A DNA stretch of 64,000 bases from Anaerocolumna xylanovorans DSM 12503 (GTDB lineage: Bacteria > Bacillota > Clostridia > Lachnospirales > Lachnospiraceae). The stretch is from the NCBI RefSeq assembly GCF_900143645.1, contig NZ_FRFD01000007.1, forward strand, positions 250,656-314,655. The letters run 5' to 3'. This document shows positions 16,715 to 26,180 of the stretch, one piece after another. Both the position numbers and the translations under genes were made by a program. The notes under the pieces were generated by a model. The model had not been told where the DNA came from. It ran no database searches and was given only the letters and a program-made list of their open reading frames with translations. The stretch's first letter is position 1; each line of letters starts with the position of its first letter.

Positions 16715-17131
16715 TTAACCTTTTGTGTTCTTGTTACTTCCTAATTCTGTTTCAAGCCTTATAATCTTCTTCTGGTTCTCGTTAAGCTCTTCCTTTAAGG
16801 CAGCTATGGTCTTTTCTGCCTCGCTAAGCTTGGTGGTAAGGGATACCAGTTCATGCTTTAAATCAAATATTTCCTTGGCTTTTTCTTCATTTTCCTGTTC
16901 AATTTCACGAACCTGCTCCCGGACCTTAAAATAATCATCTGCTATATTAATCTCCATCAGAATACTTTTCATCTCGGAATCGAGCATTTTATAAAAATCC
17001 TGCTTCTTGAATTCACTATTTTTATTATTAATATAAGATGCCACTTTCTGAAGATACTCTTCGCTCTCATAGCCGCGCAGGGTATATTTTTTATTATTTA
17101 TGATGACTTCAATGTTGTTCATCTTATTCAT
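16715..17131 (-). CDS. zapA: Cell division protein ZapA
   Basis: 138 residues. The N-terminal globular head (NIEVIINNKKYTLRGYESEEYLQKVASYINNK, then ILMEINIADDYFK) matches the ZapA family. A long coiled coil follows (~70-130, QVREIEQENEEKAKEIFDLKHEL…). ZapA tetramers crosslink FtsZ filaments at mid-cell. It has its own promoter (17211-17239). The coiled coil is somewhat longer than in minimal ZapA proteins. Confidence 0.88.
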   Translation of the reverse strand: MNKMNNIEVIINNKKYTLRGYESEEYLQKVASYINNKNSEFKKQDFYKMLDSEMKSILMEINIADDYFKVREQVREIEQENEEKAKEIFDLKHELVSLTTKLSEAEKTIAALKEELNENQKKIIRLETELGSNKNTKG

Positions 17132-17210
17132 GGGTCTGCCTCATCCTATCTGAACCTGTCCGGTACAGCATACCTTCCTTGTATTTCCTGACTTTCCTTC
17201 TATTTGTTTT

Positions 17211-17239
17211 ATTATAATATATCTGTGAATTTAAGGCAA
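17211..17239 (-). promoter_or_regulatory. zapA promoter
   Basis: Minus strand: -35 TTGCCT (17239-17234), 17-bp spacer, -10 TATAAT (17216-17211). It starts at the very end of ruvB, so zapA is expressed independently of the Ruv operon. Confidence 0.65.
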
Positions 17240-17246
17240 GCCTTTC

Positions 17247-18254
17247 TTAGAGGTCAACCGGCTTTTCTGCCAGTCCGAAATGACGGTAGGCAATCCCTGA
17301 TACCATACGGCCTCTGGGGGTACGAAGAATTAATCCGTTTTGCACAAGATAAGGCTCATAGACCTCTTCTATCGTGCCCGAATCTTCCCCTAATGTTGCT
17401 GCTACTGTTTCGATACCCACGGGACCTCCGTTAAACTTCTCAATCATGGAGAGGATAATCGCCCTGTCCATATTATCAAGACCAAGCTTGTCCACCTCCA
17501 GTAAATCCAGTGCAAAGTCTGCTACTTCCTTCGTAATATATCCGTCATATTTTACCTGGGCAAAATCCCTTACTCTCTTTAGAAGCCTATTAGCAAGTCT
17601 TGGCGTTCCCCTGGAACGTCTCGCTAACTCAAAGGCTCCTTCACTGTCAATATCCACCTTTAACACACCGGCAGAGCGGCATATGATTTCCTTTAACTCT
17701 TCGGTGGTGTAAAACTCCAGACGGTTAACAACGCCAAAGCGGTCTCTTAAGGGAGGTGTTAACATTCCTGCCCTGGTAGTAGCCCCCACCAAAGTGAATT
17801 TTGGCAGCTCCAGACGGATGGATTTGGCGGCAGCTCCCTTTCCGATAACAATGTCAATCGCAAAGTCCTCCATTGCCGGATATAAAAGCTCTTCCACCTG
17901 GCGGTTTAAGCGGTGGATTTCATCTACAAAGAGTACATCCCCTTCTTTTAAATTGCTAAGGATTGCCGCCATTTCTCCCGGCTTTTCGATAGCAGGGCCG
18001 GAGGTAACCTTCATATTTACCTCCATTTCATTGGCTATAATCCCCGCCAGCGTGGTTTTGCCGAGCCCCGGTGGGCCATAAAAGAGTACATGATCCAGGG
18101 ATTCCCCTCTTTGCTTGGCAGCTTCAATATAGACCTTAAGATTTGCCTTTGCTTTTTCCTGTCCGATATAGCTGTCTAATAGCTGGGGTCTTAGTGAGTT
18201 CTCTATTCGTTTGTCTTCCTCAGTTAATTCCGTGGTTATAATACGTCTTTCCAT
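17247..18254 (-). CDS. ruvB: Holliday junction branch-migration ATPase RuvB
   Basis: 335 residues, normal length. RuvB is the hexameric AAA+ motor that drives branch migration with RuvA. Visible motifs are IGQEKAKANLKVYIEAAKQR, Walker A GPPGLGKTTLA, Walker B LFVDEIHRLNR, sensor GATTRAGMLTPPLRDRFG and the C-terminal winged helix ending QNGLILRTPRGRM. It follows ruvA by 12 bp in the usual ruvAB order. Confidence 0.98.
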   Translation of the reverse strand: MERRIITTELTEEDKRIENSLRPQLLDSYIGQEKAKANLKVYIEAAKQRGESLDHVLFYGPPGLGKTTLAGIIANEMEVNMKVTSGPAIEKPGEMAAILSNLKEGDVLFVDEIHRLNRQVEELLYPAMEDFAIDIVIGKGAAAKSIRLELPKFTLVGATTRAGMLTPPLRDRFGVVNRLEFYTTEELKEIICRSAGVLKVDIDSEGAFELARRSRGTPRLANRLLKRVRDFAQVKYDGYITKEVADFALDLLEVDKLGLDNMDRAIILSMIEKFNGGPVGIETVAATLGEDSGTIEEVYEPYLVQNGLILRTPRGRMVSGIAYRHFGLAEKPVDL

Positions 18255-18266
18255 TTACATCCATCC

Positions 18267-18893
18267 TTAAAAACTGATATTCTTTAAGGACAGCTTAAGC
18301 ACATCCTCAACAGTCATATCTTCTTTTATTTCAACAGCACCTACGGTTTTTGCAGCTTCCGCCGCAGAATATCCAAGGGCCGTCAAAGCTTCAATAGCTT
18401 CTCTTCTCACTTCATACAGGATATTTCCTTCACCCCTCGGAGTAAGGCCTCCCTCTATATTCTTTGAAAGCCGCTCTTCAAAGGCATCACTTAATTTCAA
18501 CTTATCCTTTAACTCTAATATCAGCTTGCCGGCTGTTTTTGTGCCAATTCCCGGCGCCTTGGCTATGGTCTTAACGTCCTCTGAAAGAACAGCAAACCGC
18601 AAGTCATCCGGCGTAATGGAAGAAAGAATTCCAAGTGCCCCCTTAGGCCCGATTCCATTAACGGTAATCAAAAGCTTGAAGATACTTAAGTCCTCTTTTG
18701 TCAAAAAGCCAAACAACCCGATATTATCTTCTCTTACATAAAGATAGGTGTAAACCGTTATAGTACTTCCGATTCGGGGAAGATTGCTTAAGCTGGAGAG
18801 AGGCATCTTGATGTCATAGCCCAGACCGCCCGTCTCCACTACAACTCCCTCTTCCGATACCAGAATAAGTTCCCCCTTAACATATGCTATCAT
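18267..18893 (-). CDS. ruvA: Holliday junction DNA-binding protein RuvA
   Basis: 208 residues. The N-terminal OB fold (MIAYVKGELI, VVVETGGLGYDI) precedes two helix-hairpin-helix motifs (LLITVNGIGPKGALGIL and IAKAPGIGTKTAGKLILELKDK) and the C-terminal RuvB-binding three-helix domain (REAIEALTALGYSAAEA). RuvA tetramers hold the four-way junction open for RuvB. The gene is first in ruvAB, 15 bp downstream of the beta-mannosidase gene, so one long transcript is possible. Confidence 0.97.
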   Translation of the reverse strand: MIAYVKGELILVSEEGVVVETGGLGYDIKMPLSSLSNLPRIGSTITVYTYLYVREDNIGLFGFLTKEDLSIFKLLITVNGIGPKGALGILSSITPDDLRFAVLSEDVKTIAKAPGIGTKTAGKLILELKDKLKLSDAFEERLSKNIEGGLTPRGEGNILYEVRREAIEALTALGYSAAEAAKTVGAVEIKEDMTVEDVLKLSLKNISF

Positions 18894-18908
18894 TAACTAC
18901 CCTTTCCC

Positions 18909-21362
18909 TTAAGCTCCTATATCATAGACAGAGCGGATTTTTATATTCTCCCTGGTGCCGGAAAGAATGTCCACACAGACCTCTTCCCCATTCACATCAA
19001 AGTAATTATCGGAGATCTTTAAATCTCCCGCTTCGTTTGAAATCTCCACGCTTCTTGCATAAGCTCTGGAATTAACAAAGATCTTATCACCTTCCACACG
19101 CAGGGAAAGTCCTGGCTCTTCGAATTCAAAATGCTTCGGAGCTGTAAACAGACAGCTTCCCTTTGATACCGCCTTGCCATCTGCAAGGAATTCATAGGCA
19201 AAATATATACCTAATTCATCATAACTGCTAAAGTCTAACTTATCCAGCCATACACTGGTAAGAGCAGGAACATTGACCTCCTCTTCCCCTTGCAAGAGAA
19301 CTTCTGCCTTGGGATTACGCAGTGTCCAGTGTACTGTTCCAAAGATATCCTCCCTGGTCTCATTGGCAACATTAAGCCTTGCCGTTTTTACGATATCATG
19401 AGGTTCTTCGATGCAATGGGGCCTTTGTGTCATTTCCCCTTCTTCCTCGCAGGATATCATAACAGGGGCAAAAAAACGCTTCTCTGCATAGTGAAGTGCT
19501 TTCCATCGTCCATAATAATCAATGCTCGCCCATGAGGCAACCGGCCATATATCATTCAACTGCCATACGATGGCTCCCATGCATCTTCCTCTGTGCCTTC
19601 TCCAATGCTCCACACCATAGCGGATAGCATCTGCCTGAAGCAGCTGTGAGGTATATATCAAATGGTCAAAATCCTTTGGATAGAGATAATTATCTGAAAT
19701 ATAATTCAGTATCTTTCCATTGGCAGCCGCATTTCTCTGATGCATTTCCATTACTCTGGAGAAAATATTCCTGTCCTTCTTCTCTGTAAAACTCTCAATG
19801 GTCTTCAGACAGGGGAAGGATTGGAAACCAAACTCAGAGGCATAACGGAAGTGAAATTTCCGGTATTCCGAGAAAGGCTTATTGCCATGCCAAACATCCC
19901 AGTAATGGGTATCTCCTTTATCAGGATTCAAGGAATCCTCATAATTTCCGCCGGAAGAAGGAGAAGACGGCCAGTAAAAGGTTACAGGATCGTATTCCTT
20001 AAGGATATTTGGAATGATATATTCATATATCTTAATATAATCCATTACCTGCTTTGCCGTAGGCTTCCATACCTTATCCTGAACCTGTGCCTCCATTTCA
20101 TTGTTTCCGCACCAGATTGCAAGGCATGCATGATGTCTGATACGGATAACATTCTCAATGGTTTCCTGCCTGATGTTAGCCTCAAATTCATCATTTAACT
20201 CATAGCTTGCACAGGCATACATAAAGTCAAGCCAAACCATAAGCCCCAGCTCATCACAGAGATCAAAGAAAAAGTCATCCGGATAATATCCGCCGCCCCA
20301 TACTCTAATGGTATTAAAGTTGGCAGCAATACAATCCGTAAGCAGGACTTCTGTACGCTCTTTCGTAACCCTGCCAAGAATATTGTCCTCCGGGATATAG
20401 TCCGCTCCCATGGCAAAAACAGAAACACCGTTTACCACATGGCAGAAGCTTTCTCCCCACTCATCTTTTTCTCTCTTTATCGTAAGAGTGCGAAGCCCGA
20501 TTCTTCTTTCCCAAACATCAAGCACTTCGCCTTTTTCATTTCTGACTTCGCCTTTTACGGTATATAATGGCTGTTCCCCATAACCGTTAGGCCACCAAAG
20601 CATCGGTTCTGTTATAAGAACCTTCCCTTCTTCTGTTTGTTCATATATCTTGCCTTTGGGATCTGTTACCTGAAATACCACTTCCGATAAGGTCTCTTCT
20701 CCAAATAATTCAAGGCTCCAGTCAATATCAAGAAGTACGCTGTCCTTTTCATGCTGCTGCCTTACATAGACCTCATCAAAACGGCATTCCTTAATCCCAA
20801 GCAGCTTTACATCCCTGAATATTCCGGCATCGGGAAGCCTTGGACCCCAGTCCCAGCCGAACATGCAATGAGCCTTTCGCAGATGGGGATAACCATCCAT
20901 GCAGTCATAGCTTCCGCCGGTATAGCATTTTTCCTGTTCTTCCCTGATATATTTTGTAGGAGAGAACAGTACTACTCTTAATTCATTCTCTCCGGCTCTG
21001 GCAAGCTCTTTTATGTCAAACTCCCAAATCCGGTGCATATTGTATATTTTCCCAAGGAAAGTATCATTAAGATACACCTCTCCCAGAGTATCTACTCCGT
21101 CAAAATGAAGAAGAAGTCCGTCATTATCAAGCATATCCTGCTTCAGATGAAATACTGTCTGATAGGTAAAATCCTGCTCCATTAGCTTTAAGGCATCCAA
21201 TTCATTATCCCTGTAATAGGGATCCGGCATTTTTCCAAGCTGAAGTAAAGTTTCATAAACAGAGCCCGGAACTTTGGCAGGCATAAATTCGCCTGTAATT
21301 CCATAAACATTTTCTCCATCTATTTTCATGGACCACATACCATTCAAACTGACTGTTTTCAT
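18909..21362 (-). CDS. GH2 beta-mannosidase
   Basis: 817 residues. It removes terminal beta-mannose from manno-oligosaccharides. The sugar-binding N-terminal jelly roll (SLNGMWSMKI… VPGSVYETLL), the two sandwich domains and the TIM barrel are in GH2 order. The acid/base is Glu422 in AIWCGNNE and the nucleophile is Glu510 in ASEFGFQS. IRVWGGGYYPDDFFFDLCDELGLMVW is diagnostic of the mannosidase branch. No signal peptide is present, so it acts in the cytosol on imported oligosaccharides. No transporter or mannanase is next to it, and its proximity to ruvAB is probably not functional. Confidence 0.93.
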   Translation of the reverse strand: MKTVSLNGMWSMKIDGENVYGITGEFMPAKVPGSVYETLLQLGKMPDPYYRDNELDALKLMEQDFTYQTVFHLKQDMLDNDGLLLHFDGVDTLGEVYLNDTFLGKIYNMHRIWEFDIKELARAGENELRVVLFSPTKYIREEQEKCYTGGSYDCMDGYPHLRKAHCMFGWDWGPRLPDAGIFRDVKLLGIKECRFDEVYVRQQHEKDSVLLDIDWSLELFGEETLSEVVFQVTDPKGKIYEQTEEGKVLITEPMLWWPNGYGEQPLYTVKGEVRNEKGEVLDVWERRIGLRTLTIKREKDEWGESFCHVVNGVSVFAMGADYIPEDNILGRVTKERTEVLLTDCIAANFNTIRVWGGGYYPDDFFFDLCDELGLMVWLDFMYACASYELNDEFEANIRQETIENVIRIRHHACLAIWCGNNEMEAQVQDKVWKPTAKQVMDYIKIYEYIIPNILKEYDPVTFYWPSSPSSGGNYEDSLNPDKGDTHYWDVWHGNKPFSEYRKFHFRYASEFGFQSFPCLKTIESFTEKKDRNIFSRVMEMHQRNAAANGKILNYISDNYLYPKDFDHLIYTSQLLQADAIRYGVEHWRRHRGRCMGAIVWQLNDIWPVASWASIDYYGRWKALHYAEKRFFAPVMISCEEEGEMTQRPHCIEEPHDIVKTARLNVANETREDIFGTVHWTLRNPKAEVLLQGEEEVNVPALTSVWLDKLDFSSYDELGIYFAYEFLADGKAVSKGSCLFTAPKHFEFEEPGLSLRVEGDKIFVNSRAYARSVEISNEAGDLKISDNYFDVNGEEVCVDILSGTRENIKIRSVYDIGA

Positions 21363-21377
21363 ACGTACCTCCCTTAT

Positions 21378-23900
21378 TTACATCAAAGTAGAAAATAGGT
21401 TCAACACTCTTTGATAGACTTTTAAATACCATGGACGCTGTTTCCATTCCTCATAAGTGATTTCCTTGCTGATATCCATTGTACCAATAAGATCATTCTT
21501 GATTACATCTATGGTTTCCCTGTCGCACATCCATAAACCGCATTCATAATGCAGGAAAAAGCTCCTGTAATCCATATTAATAGTACCTACGATACCGCAG
21601 TCTTCATTAATAATGGTTTTGGCATGGATAAAGCCCGGTGTATACTCGTAAATTCTTACACCGCCGTCTAAGAGCTGTCCATAATTGTAATTAGTAAGCC
21701 TTTTCACATTCTTTTTATCCGGAATATTAGGCGTAATAATCCTTACATCAATACCGCTCTGGGCAGCTTCGATCAGAGCCAGCTTCATATCATCTTCAAT
21801 TATCAGATACGGCGTTGTTATATACACATACTTTTTCGCATAATGAATTATTTGTTTATAAATACTTTCAATCGGATTATTTGGCCTGTTAGCCGGGCCG
21901 TCAGAAATTACATGGCAATATACCTCATTCTCTTCAAATACCTTTGTAGGACGGTAAGGGCTATAATCCATCCATTCCCCGCTCTTACAAATCTCCCACA
22001 TCTGTAAAAAGGTCACTGTAAGTCCCCATACGGCATCTCCCTCTACCCGTACGGCATTATCCTTCCATTTGCCGAAGCGCTCAATCAGATTCACATATTC
22101 ATCTGCAAGGTTCATACCCCCGGTATATCCGATATTGCCGTCGATTACAATGATTTTTTGATGACTGCGGTAATTCATATACAGCTTATCCGTATATTTG
22201 TGAATGGGATTAAATACGGCTGTCCTTATTCCTTCGGCTTCCAGATTCCTCCGGAAATTTTTAGAGGTACGAAGGGACGCGCCAAAGTCATCATACATAA
22301 ACCGGATTTCCACTCCTTCACTTCTTTTCTGAAGAAGGAGCTTTCTCATCCTTTCCCACAAAACCCCTTCACCAACTATGAAGAAATTAATGAAGATAAA
22401 ATGTTTTGCTTCCTCAATATCTTTAAAAATAGCTTCAAAAGTGTCTTCTCCCATAGGATAATAACTTATCCTGTTGTTTTTATATAAGGGGAATTTGTGT
22501 GACTCCATATACCTTGACATTCTGCTCTTTGTCGGATATCTTTTTGCATAGGACTTTGTTGTATCAGCATCGTAGCTTAAAAAAGTATCACCATGCTCAA
22601 TGCACGCCAGTATCTTACGTTCAATTTTCTTGGTAGAACCGGATTTACCCCAAAGCGCATACATGATATGCCCAGTCACCGGCAGCAGGAGTATAATGCA
22701 TATCCATGCAATTTTATAAGAAGAATTCCTGTTGTCATTTACCAATCCTACAATGATAAGAATACTTGCGATTTCTATAAGAAGATAGATATAAAAACCT
22801 GATCCGCTAAGCCAATATCCTAACACAAATATAATTGCCATCTGGATAAGCACCAGTATTCCAACCAAAGTAACCCTCAAAAAGCCGCTTAAGAAGCCTT
22901 TTGTGGTACCAATTATTTTCTCATTTGTACTCATATCTGCCCACCTGATATTTCTTACTTCCTTCCTGCCTGTATTCTCTGCAATCCGGACCTTCCTGTT
23001 AATCTCATAGGAATCCTTTTCTGCCCTTTTTATTTTTCTTACAATCTGCAAATCAGGAAACGCTTTTAATAAACGTTTCTGGACAATACTTGCAGTTCCT
23101 GCCATACTCTGGATTTTTGCAATATATTCCCTGATCTGATTCTCCACTTCCTGACGCAGGCCCTTAAAATCGAAATCCTTCTGGTAACGGTTGCGTTCCA
23201 AAAGTTTTTCTTTATTATCATCCATAAACTGTCTTATTCTATCCGGCATTTCAAAAATTTTATAACCCGACAGCTTTTTCTTAAATTCTTCCTTTGTCTC
23301 ATAAATCCTTGTTTTTTCAATATAGTCGTTAAATTCATCCTTAAGGCGCAGCATTTCCGCAAAAATCTTATCCATCTTTAAAGTCTGGACAACCGTAATC
23401 CATGTATCTATTATAAACAGGATAAATATGATGGATACAGCACAGATGCCTGCAATTCTTGGAATGATATTAAAAAGTCTGACCACTCTTGGTTGAAGCA
23501 GCATTATTTCCAGCAAAGACATAACTCCCCAGACAGTAGCTGAGAGTAAGCAAATCCTCCCCTTTATATTAAAACGGTTGCTGCTGTAATCCCACCATCT
23601 GGCATGAAAAATCACTTCCATAATCCAGGAAGTAAAATATTCCAAAGCACTGGCAAGTATCATGCCTCCAAAAAAAATAAGCGGATAAACCCCTCTGACC
23701 TGCCAGAAGAATACATATATTATAGTAGCTCCTACACCATAAATTGGAATTATCGGGCCATTTAGAAATCCTCTATTCACCAGAGAGCCTTTTTTGACAG
23801 ACACCAGAGTACTTTCATAAACCCATCCGACCATAGAATAAAGAAAAAAATTATATAAGATATGTAATAAATTAACTCCTAAAATATTAACATCAAACAT
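21378..23900 (-). CDS. CmpB-type membrane protein fused to cardiolipin synthase
   Basis: 840 residues from the ATG at 23900, with AAGGGTGG 6 bases upstream. Upstream in-frame TTG and ATG codons lack a site. The N-terminal ~145 residues match putative ABC-transporter membrane proteins of the CmpB type (FFLYSMVGWVYEST, VNRGFLNGPIIPIYGVGA, SWIMEVIFHARWWDYS). A helical, probably coiled-coil region follows (~175-310). Then comes a phospholipase-D-type cardiolipin synthase with two membrane segments and both HKD motifs: His580 in HQKIIVIDG and His759 in HAKTIINED. The synthase joins two phosphatidylglycerols in the membrane. The fusion is unusual, and the front domain could localise or regulate it. 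Confidence 0.85.
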   Translation of the reverse strand: MFDVNILGVNLLHILYNFFLYSMVGWVYESTLVSVKKGSLVNRGFLNGPIIPIYGVGATIIYVFFWQVRGVYPLIFFGGMILASALEYFTSWIMEVIFHARWWDYSSNRFNIKGRICLLSATVWGVMSLLEIMLLQPRVVRLFNIIPRIAGICAVSIIFILFIIDTWITVVQTLKMDKIFAEMLRLKDEFNDYIEKTRIYETKEEFKKKLSGYKIFEMPDRIRQFMDDNKEKLLERNRYQKDFDFKGLRQEVENQIREYIAKIQSMAGTASIVQKRLLKAFPDLQIVRKIKRAEKDSYEINRKVRIAENTGRKEVRNIRWADMSTNEKIIGTTKGFLSGFLRVTLVGILVLIQMAIIFVLGYWLSGSGFYIYLLIEIASILIIVGLVNDNRNSSYKIAWICIILLLPVTGHIMYALWGKSGSTKKIERKILACIEHGDTFLSYDADTTKSYAKRYPTKSRMSRYMESHKFPLYKNNRISYYPMGEDTFEAIFKDIEEAKHFIFINFFIVGEGVLWERMRKLLLQKRSEGVEIRFMYDDFGASLRTSKNFRRNLEAEGIRTAVFNPIHKYTDKLYMNYRSHQKIIVIDGNIGYTGGMNLADEYVNLIERFGKWKDNAVRVEGDAVWGLTVTFLQMWEICKSGEWMDYSPYRPTKVFEENEVYCHVISDGPANRPNNPIESIYKQIIHYAKKYVYITTPYLIIEDDMKLALIEAAQSGIDVRIITPNIPDKKNVKRLTNYNYGQLLDGGVRIYEYTPGFIHAKTIINEDCGIVGTINMDYRSFFLHYECGLWMCDRETIDVIKNDLIGTMDISKEITYEEWKQRPWYLKVYQRVLNLFSTLM

Positions 23901-24063
23901 GGCAATCCACCCTTGCATCAATATGTACTGCTACCATTCTAACATATCCAAATAAGAAAATATAGCCTTATTTTACTCTTCTTTCCTTCCAAGTCCCACT
24001 TGTAAACCGGCGCTCTTATGTTAAAATAATTATTATAATAAAGATTATGAGGGATTTTACAAT

Positions 24064-25272
24064 ATGAAAACAAAGCATTCTTTCTTTCAAATAGAATATA
24101 CTTATCTGCTTCATGAACCCTATCAAAAAGAAGATATCCTTTTCTTCGATATCGAGACCACCGGTTTTTCTCCAAAGACTTCCTATGTCTATCTGATAGG
24201 CTGTATGTATTACAAAGAAGGTTCCTGGCAGGTAACCCAGTGGCTGAATACAGAACCACAAAAAGAATCCGAACTGATTCTTGCATTCTCTGAATTTTTA
24301 AAGAAATACCGCCGTATCATTCACTATAACGGCAGTGGTTTTGATATTCCTTTTTTACAGAAAAAAGCGGCAATGTATGGAATCCCCGACCCTTTTTCCC
24401 ATATTGAAAGCCTTGATTTGTACAAGCTGATACTGCCGCTTAAGAAATTTCTCTCTCTGGAAAGCACACGCTTAAAAGCGATTGAAAGCTGCCTGGGCCT
24501 TGAAAGAAAAGATACTTACTCCGGCGAAGAGCTTATCTCCGTCTATTCCGGCTACTTAGGAAGGCTTGCTTATGAAAAGCTGGTTGATAAATCCGTGTCC
24601 GTTAATGTAAACAGTAATCCAAGCGCCGGTGACCTGGAAGATATCCTTCTGCTTCATAATTTTGAAGACGTTAAAAGCCTTCTTCCCATATCCGGTATGC
24701 TTTATTACAGGGATATATTAGGAGATGTCTATTTAACAGGCAATCTTTCCACGGTATCCTGTGAATTTTCAGAGGAAGAAAGCTTGGTATTACTTACCTG
24801 TCAATTACCCTTCTCATTTCCTGCCGGCTTTACAGTATACTGCCCTCTAAAAGAAAGAATATCCCTTAAGGGCGGTAATGAGACAATAAAAGACATGCAG
24901 GTAACGGCTGTTTTTGATGACAATACCTTATTATTTAAGCTCCCTGTCTATAAGGGTACCCTTAAATATTATCTTACTCCACCATCCGATTATTACTATC
25001 TTCCCCTGGAGGACATGGCAGTACATAAAAGTGTGGCTCAATATGTAGATAAGGAATACCGGAAAAAAGCCACCCCTTCAACCTGCTACATAAAAAAAGA
25101 CAGCCTTTTTATTCCCCGGGGAGAATCTTCTTTCGAACCATGTTTCAGAAAAAATTATGCGGACAGGATTACCTATATTGAAACTGACAAACTAAAAGGA
25201 ATGCAGCCGAATGAACTGGCAGCCTTTGGTGATGGCCTGCTCTTATTTTTTAAAAATTTTTACCACCTATAG
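24064..25272 (+). CDS. YprB-like ribonuclease-H-fold 3'-5' exonuclease
   Basis: 402 residues, one of the few plus-strand genes here. The DEDD exonuclease motifs are FDIETTGF (motif I), HYNGSGFDIPFL (motif II) and HNFEDVKSLL (motif III), all in the first ~210 residues. The C-terminal half is a conserved extension without assigned function. B. subtilis YprB is the named relative. A role in DNA or RNA end processing is inferred from the fold only. GAGGG lies ~10 bases upstream of the ATG. It is divergent from the CmpB-Cls gene, with a 163-bp shared promoter region rich in TATAAT-like boxes. Confidence 0.83.
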   Translation: MKTKHSFFQIEYTYLLHEPYQKEDILFFDIETTGFSPKTSYVYLIGCMYYKEGSWQVTQWLNTEPQKESELILAFSEFLKKYRRIIHYNGSGFDIPFLQKKAAMYGIPDPFSHIESLDLYKLILPLKKFLSLESTRLKAIESCLGLERKDTYSGEELISVYSGYLGRLAYEKLVDKSVSVNVNSNPSAGDLEDILLLHNFEDVKSLLPISGMLYYRDILGDVYLTGNLSTVSCEFSEEESLVLLTCQLPFSFPAGFTVYCPLKERISLKGGNETIKDMQVTAVFDDNTLLFKLPVYKGTLKYYLTPPSDYYYLPLEDMAVHKSVAQYVDKEYRKKATPSTCYIKKDSLFIPRGESSFEPCFRKNYADRITYIETDKLKGMQPNELAAFGDGLLLFFKNFYHL

Positions 25273-25375
25273 TCCATACATAAAACCCGAAACAGCGGTT
25301 ATACTAACTTTGTTCGTTAATAAACAGAACCGTTCTCCTAAAAGAACGTAAAAAAGTCTCAGAAGGAGTTTATGT

Positions 25376-25567
25376 ATGGCAAACACTAAAAATTGTAATT
25401 CAAAAAACAGTACAAAAAATAAGACAACTGGTAGGATGCAAGATGTGGCTGTCAACACAACAAACGCCAGCACGGAATCCTCTATGAAGGACCTACACAC
25501 AGTGTCGCAGACATCCGATGTATCTCCGGATGATTCCGAGCGCAGAGACGGTCCGGGAGGAAACTAG
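25376..25567 (+). CDS. Small polar Asn/Thr/Ser-rich protein, unidentified
   Basis: 63 residues with AAGGAG 7 bases upstream of the ATG and a strong terminator at 25610-25643, so I believe it is real. It is Asn, Thr, Ser and Lys rich in the first half and acidic towards the end (SDVSPDDSERRDGPGGN), with a single Cys and no hydrophobic segment. It is probably disordered. I do not recognise the family. A hairpin (CGGTT/AACCG arms near 25298-25332) lies between yprB and this gene. Confidence 0.6.
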   Translation: MANTKNCNSKNSTKNKTTGRMQDVAVNTTNASTESSMKDLHTVSQTSDVSPDDSERRDGPGGN

Positions 25568-25609
25568 AATTTCCAACCCGGAAACAGTTTGTTCAATATG
25601 GCAAACAAA

Positions 25610-25643
25610 AATAAGACCTTTAGGGAAACCTGAAGGTCTTATT
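25610..25643. terminator. Bidirectional terminator
   Basis: Perfect 11-bp stem AATAAGACCTT (25610-25620) with AAGGTCTTATT (25633-25643), 12-base loop, A/T runs on both sides. It separates two convergent small genes. Confidence 0.85.
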
Positions 25644-25672
25644 AAAATCAGCTCTGTTTACAGTACAGCTCT

Positions 25673-25822
25673 CTACTTCTTATTATTTTGATAATTATCT
25701 CCCTGAAGCCCAAACACCGCACGGGCACTTTCGGCCTGGGGATCATGCTTAATGTGCTTAGAATGAAAAGTTCCATCTTCCTTTTTATTATTTTTTGTGC
25801 TTTTCATTTTATTATCTGCCAT
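25673..25822 (-). CDS. Small basic protein, CPC_1213-like
   Basis: 49 residues from the ATG at 25822, with GGAGG 7 bases upstream. A longer frame to 25858 runs through that site. It is Lys/Asn-rich, with a more hydrophobic C-terminal motif HIKHDPQAESARAVFG. That motif recalls the small clostridial proteins called CPC_1213 family, from memory and not checked. No membrane segment is present. It is monocistronic between the bidirectional terminator and the rpmF terminator. Confidence 0.65.
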   Translation of the reverse strand: MADNKMKSTKNNKKEDGTFHSKHIKHDPQAESARAVFGLQGDNYQNNKK

Positions 25823-25955
25823 TTTGCGACCTCCTAATAAACTATAATGATTGTACACTCATTAGTATAGCTAAGTCATCTAAAACTCATTCATAGATGA
25901 ACCTTATTATTGTTTTTACAAATAGAATCGAGCTATAAATCTTTATGCAAAAAAT

Positions 25956-25983
25956 AAGGCCCCCGGGAAATCCCAAGGGCCTT
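25956..25983 (-). terminator. Terminator of yceD-rpmF
   Basis: Minus-strand AAGGCCC (25983-25977) pairs with GGGCCTT (25962-25956), with inner GGG/CCC pairs, followed by ATTTTTT. It lies 10 bp past the rpmF stop. Confidence 0.85.
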
Positions 25984-25992
25984 GATTTTCAA

Positions 25993-26178
25993 CTATTTCT
26001 CTGTAGAAATGATTTCTTTCTTGTTATAAGAACCACAAGCTTTGCATACTCTGTGAGGCATCATTAATTCACCGCACTTGCTGCACTTTACTAAATTAGG
26101 TGCAGACATTTTCCAGTTTGCCCTATGGCTGTCTCTTCTCGCTTTGGAATGTTTATTCTTCGGACAGATAGCTCCCAT
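25993..26178 (-). CDS. rpmF: 50S ribosomal protein L32 (zinc form)
   Basis: 61 residues. The N-terminal KNKHSKARRDSHRANWK is diagnostic of L32, and the CSKCGELMMPHRVCKACG motif supplies four cysteines for a zinc ribbon, so this is the zinc-containing paralogue type. It sits in the exit-tunnel side of the large subunit. It follows yceD by two bases, the usual pairing. Confidence 0.96.
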   Translation of the reverse strand: MGAICPKNKHSKARRDSHRANWKMSAPNLVKCSKCGELMMPHRVCKACGSYNKKEIISTEK

Positions 26179-26180
26179 GA

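Noticed and set aside
23939..24286. Minus-strand frames of 81-115 codons across the cls-yprB gap
   Set aside because: They overlap yprB on the opposite strand, have no ribosome-binding site and an unlikely composition.
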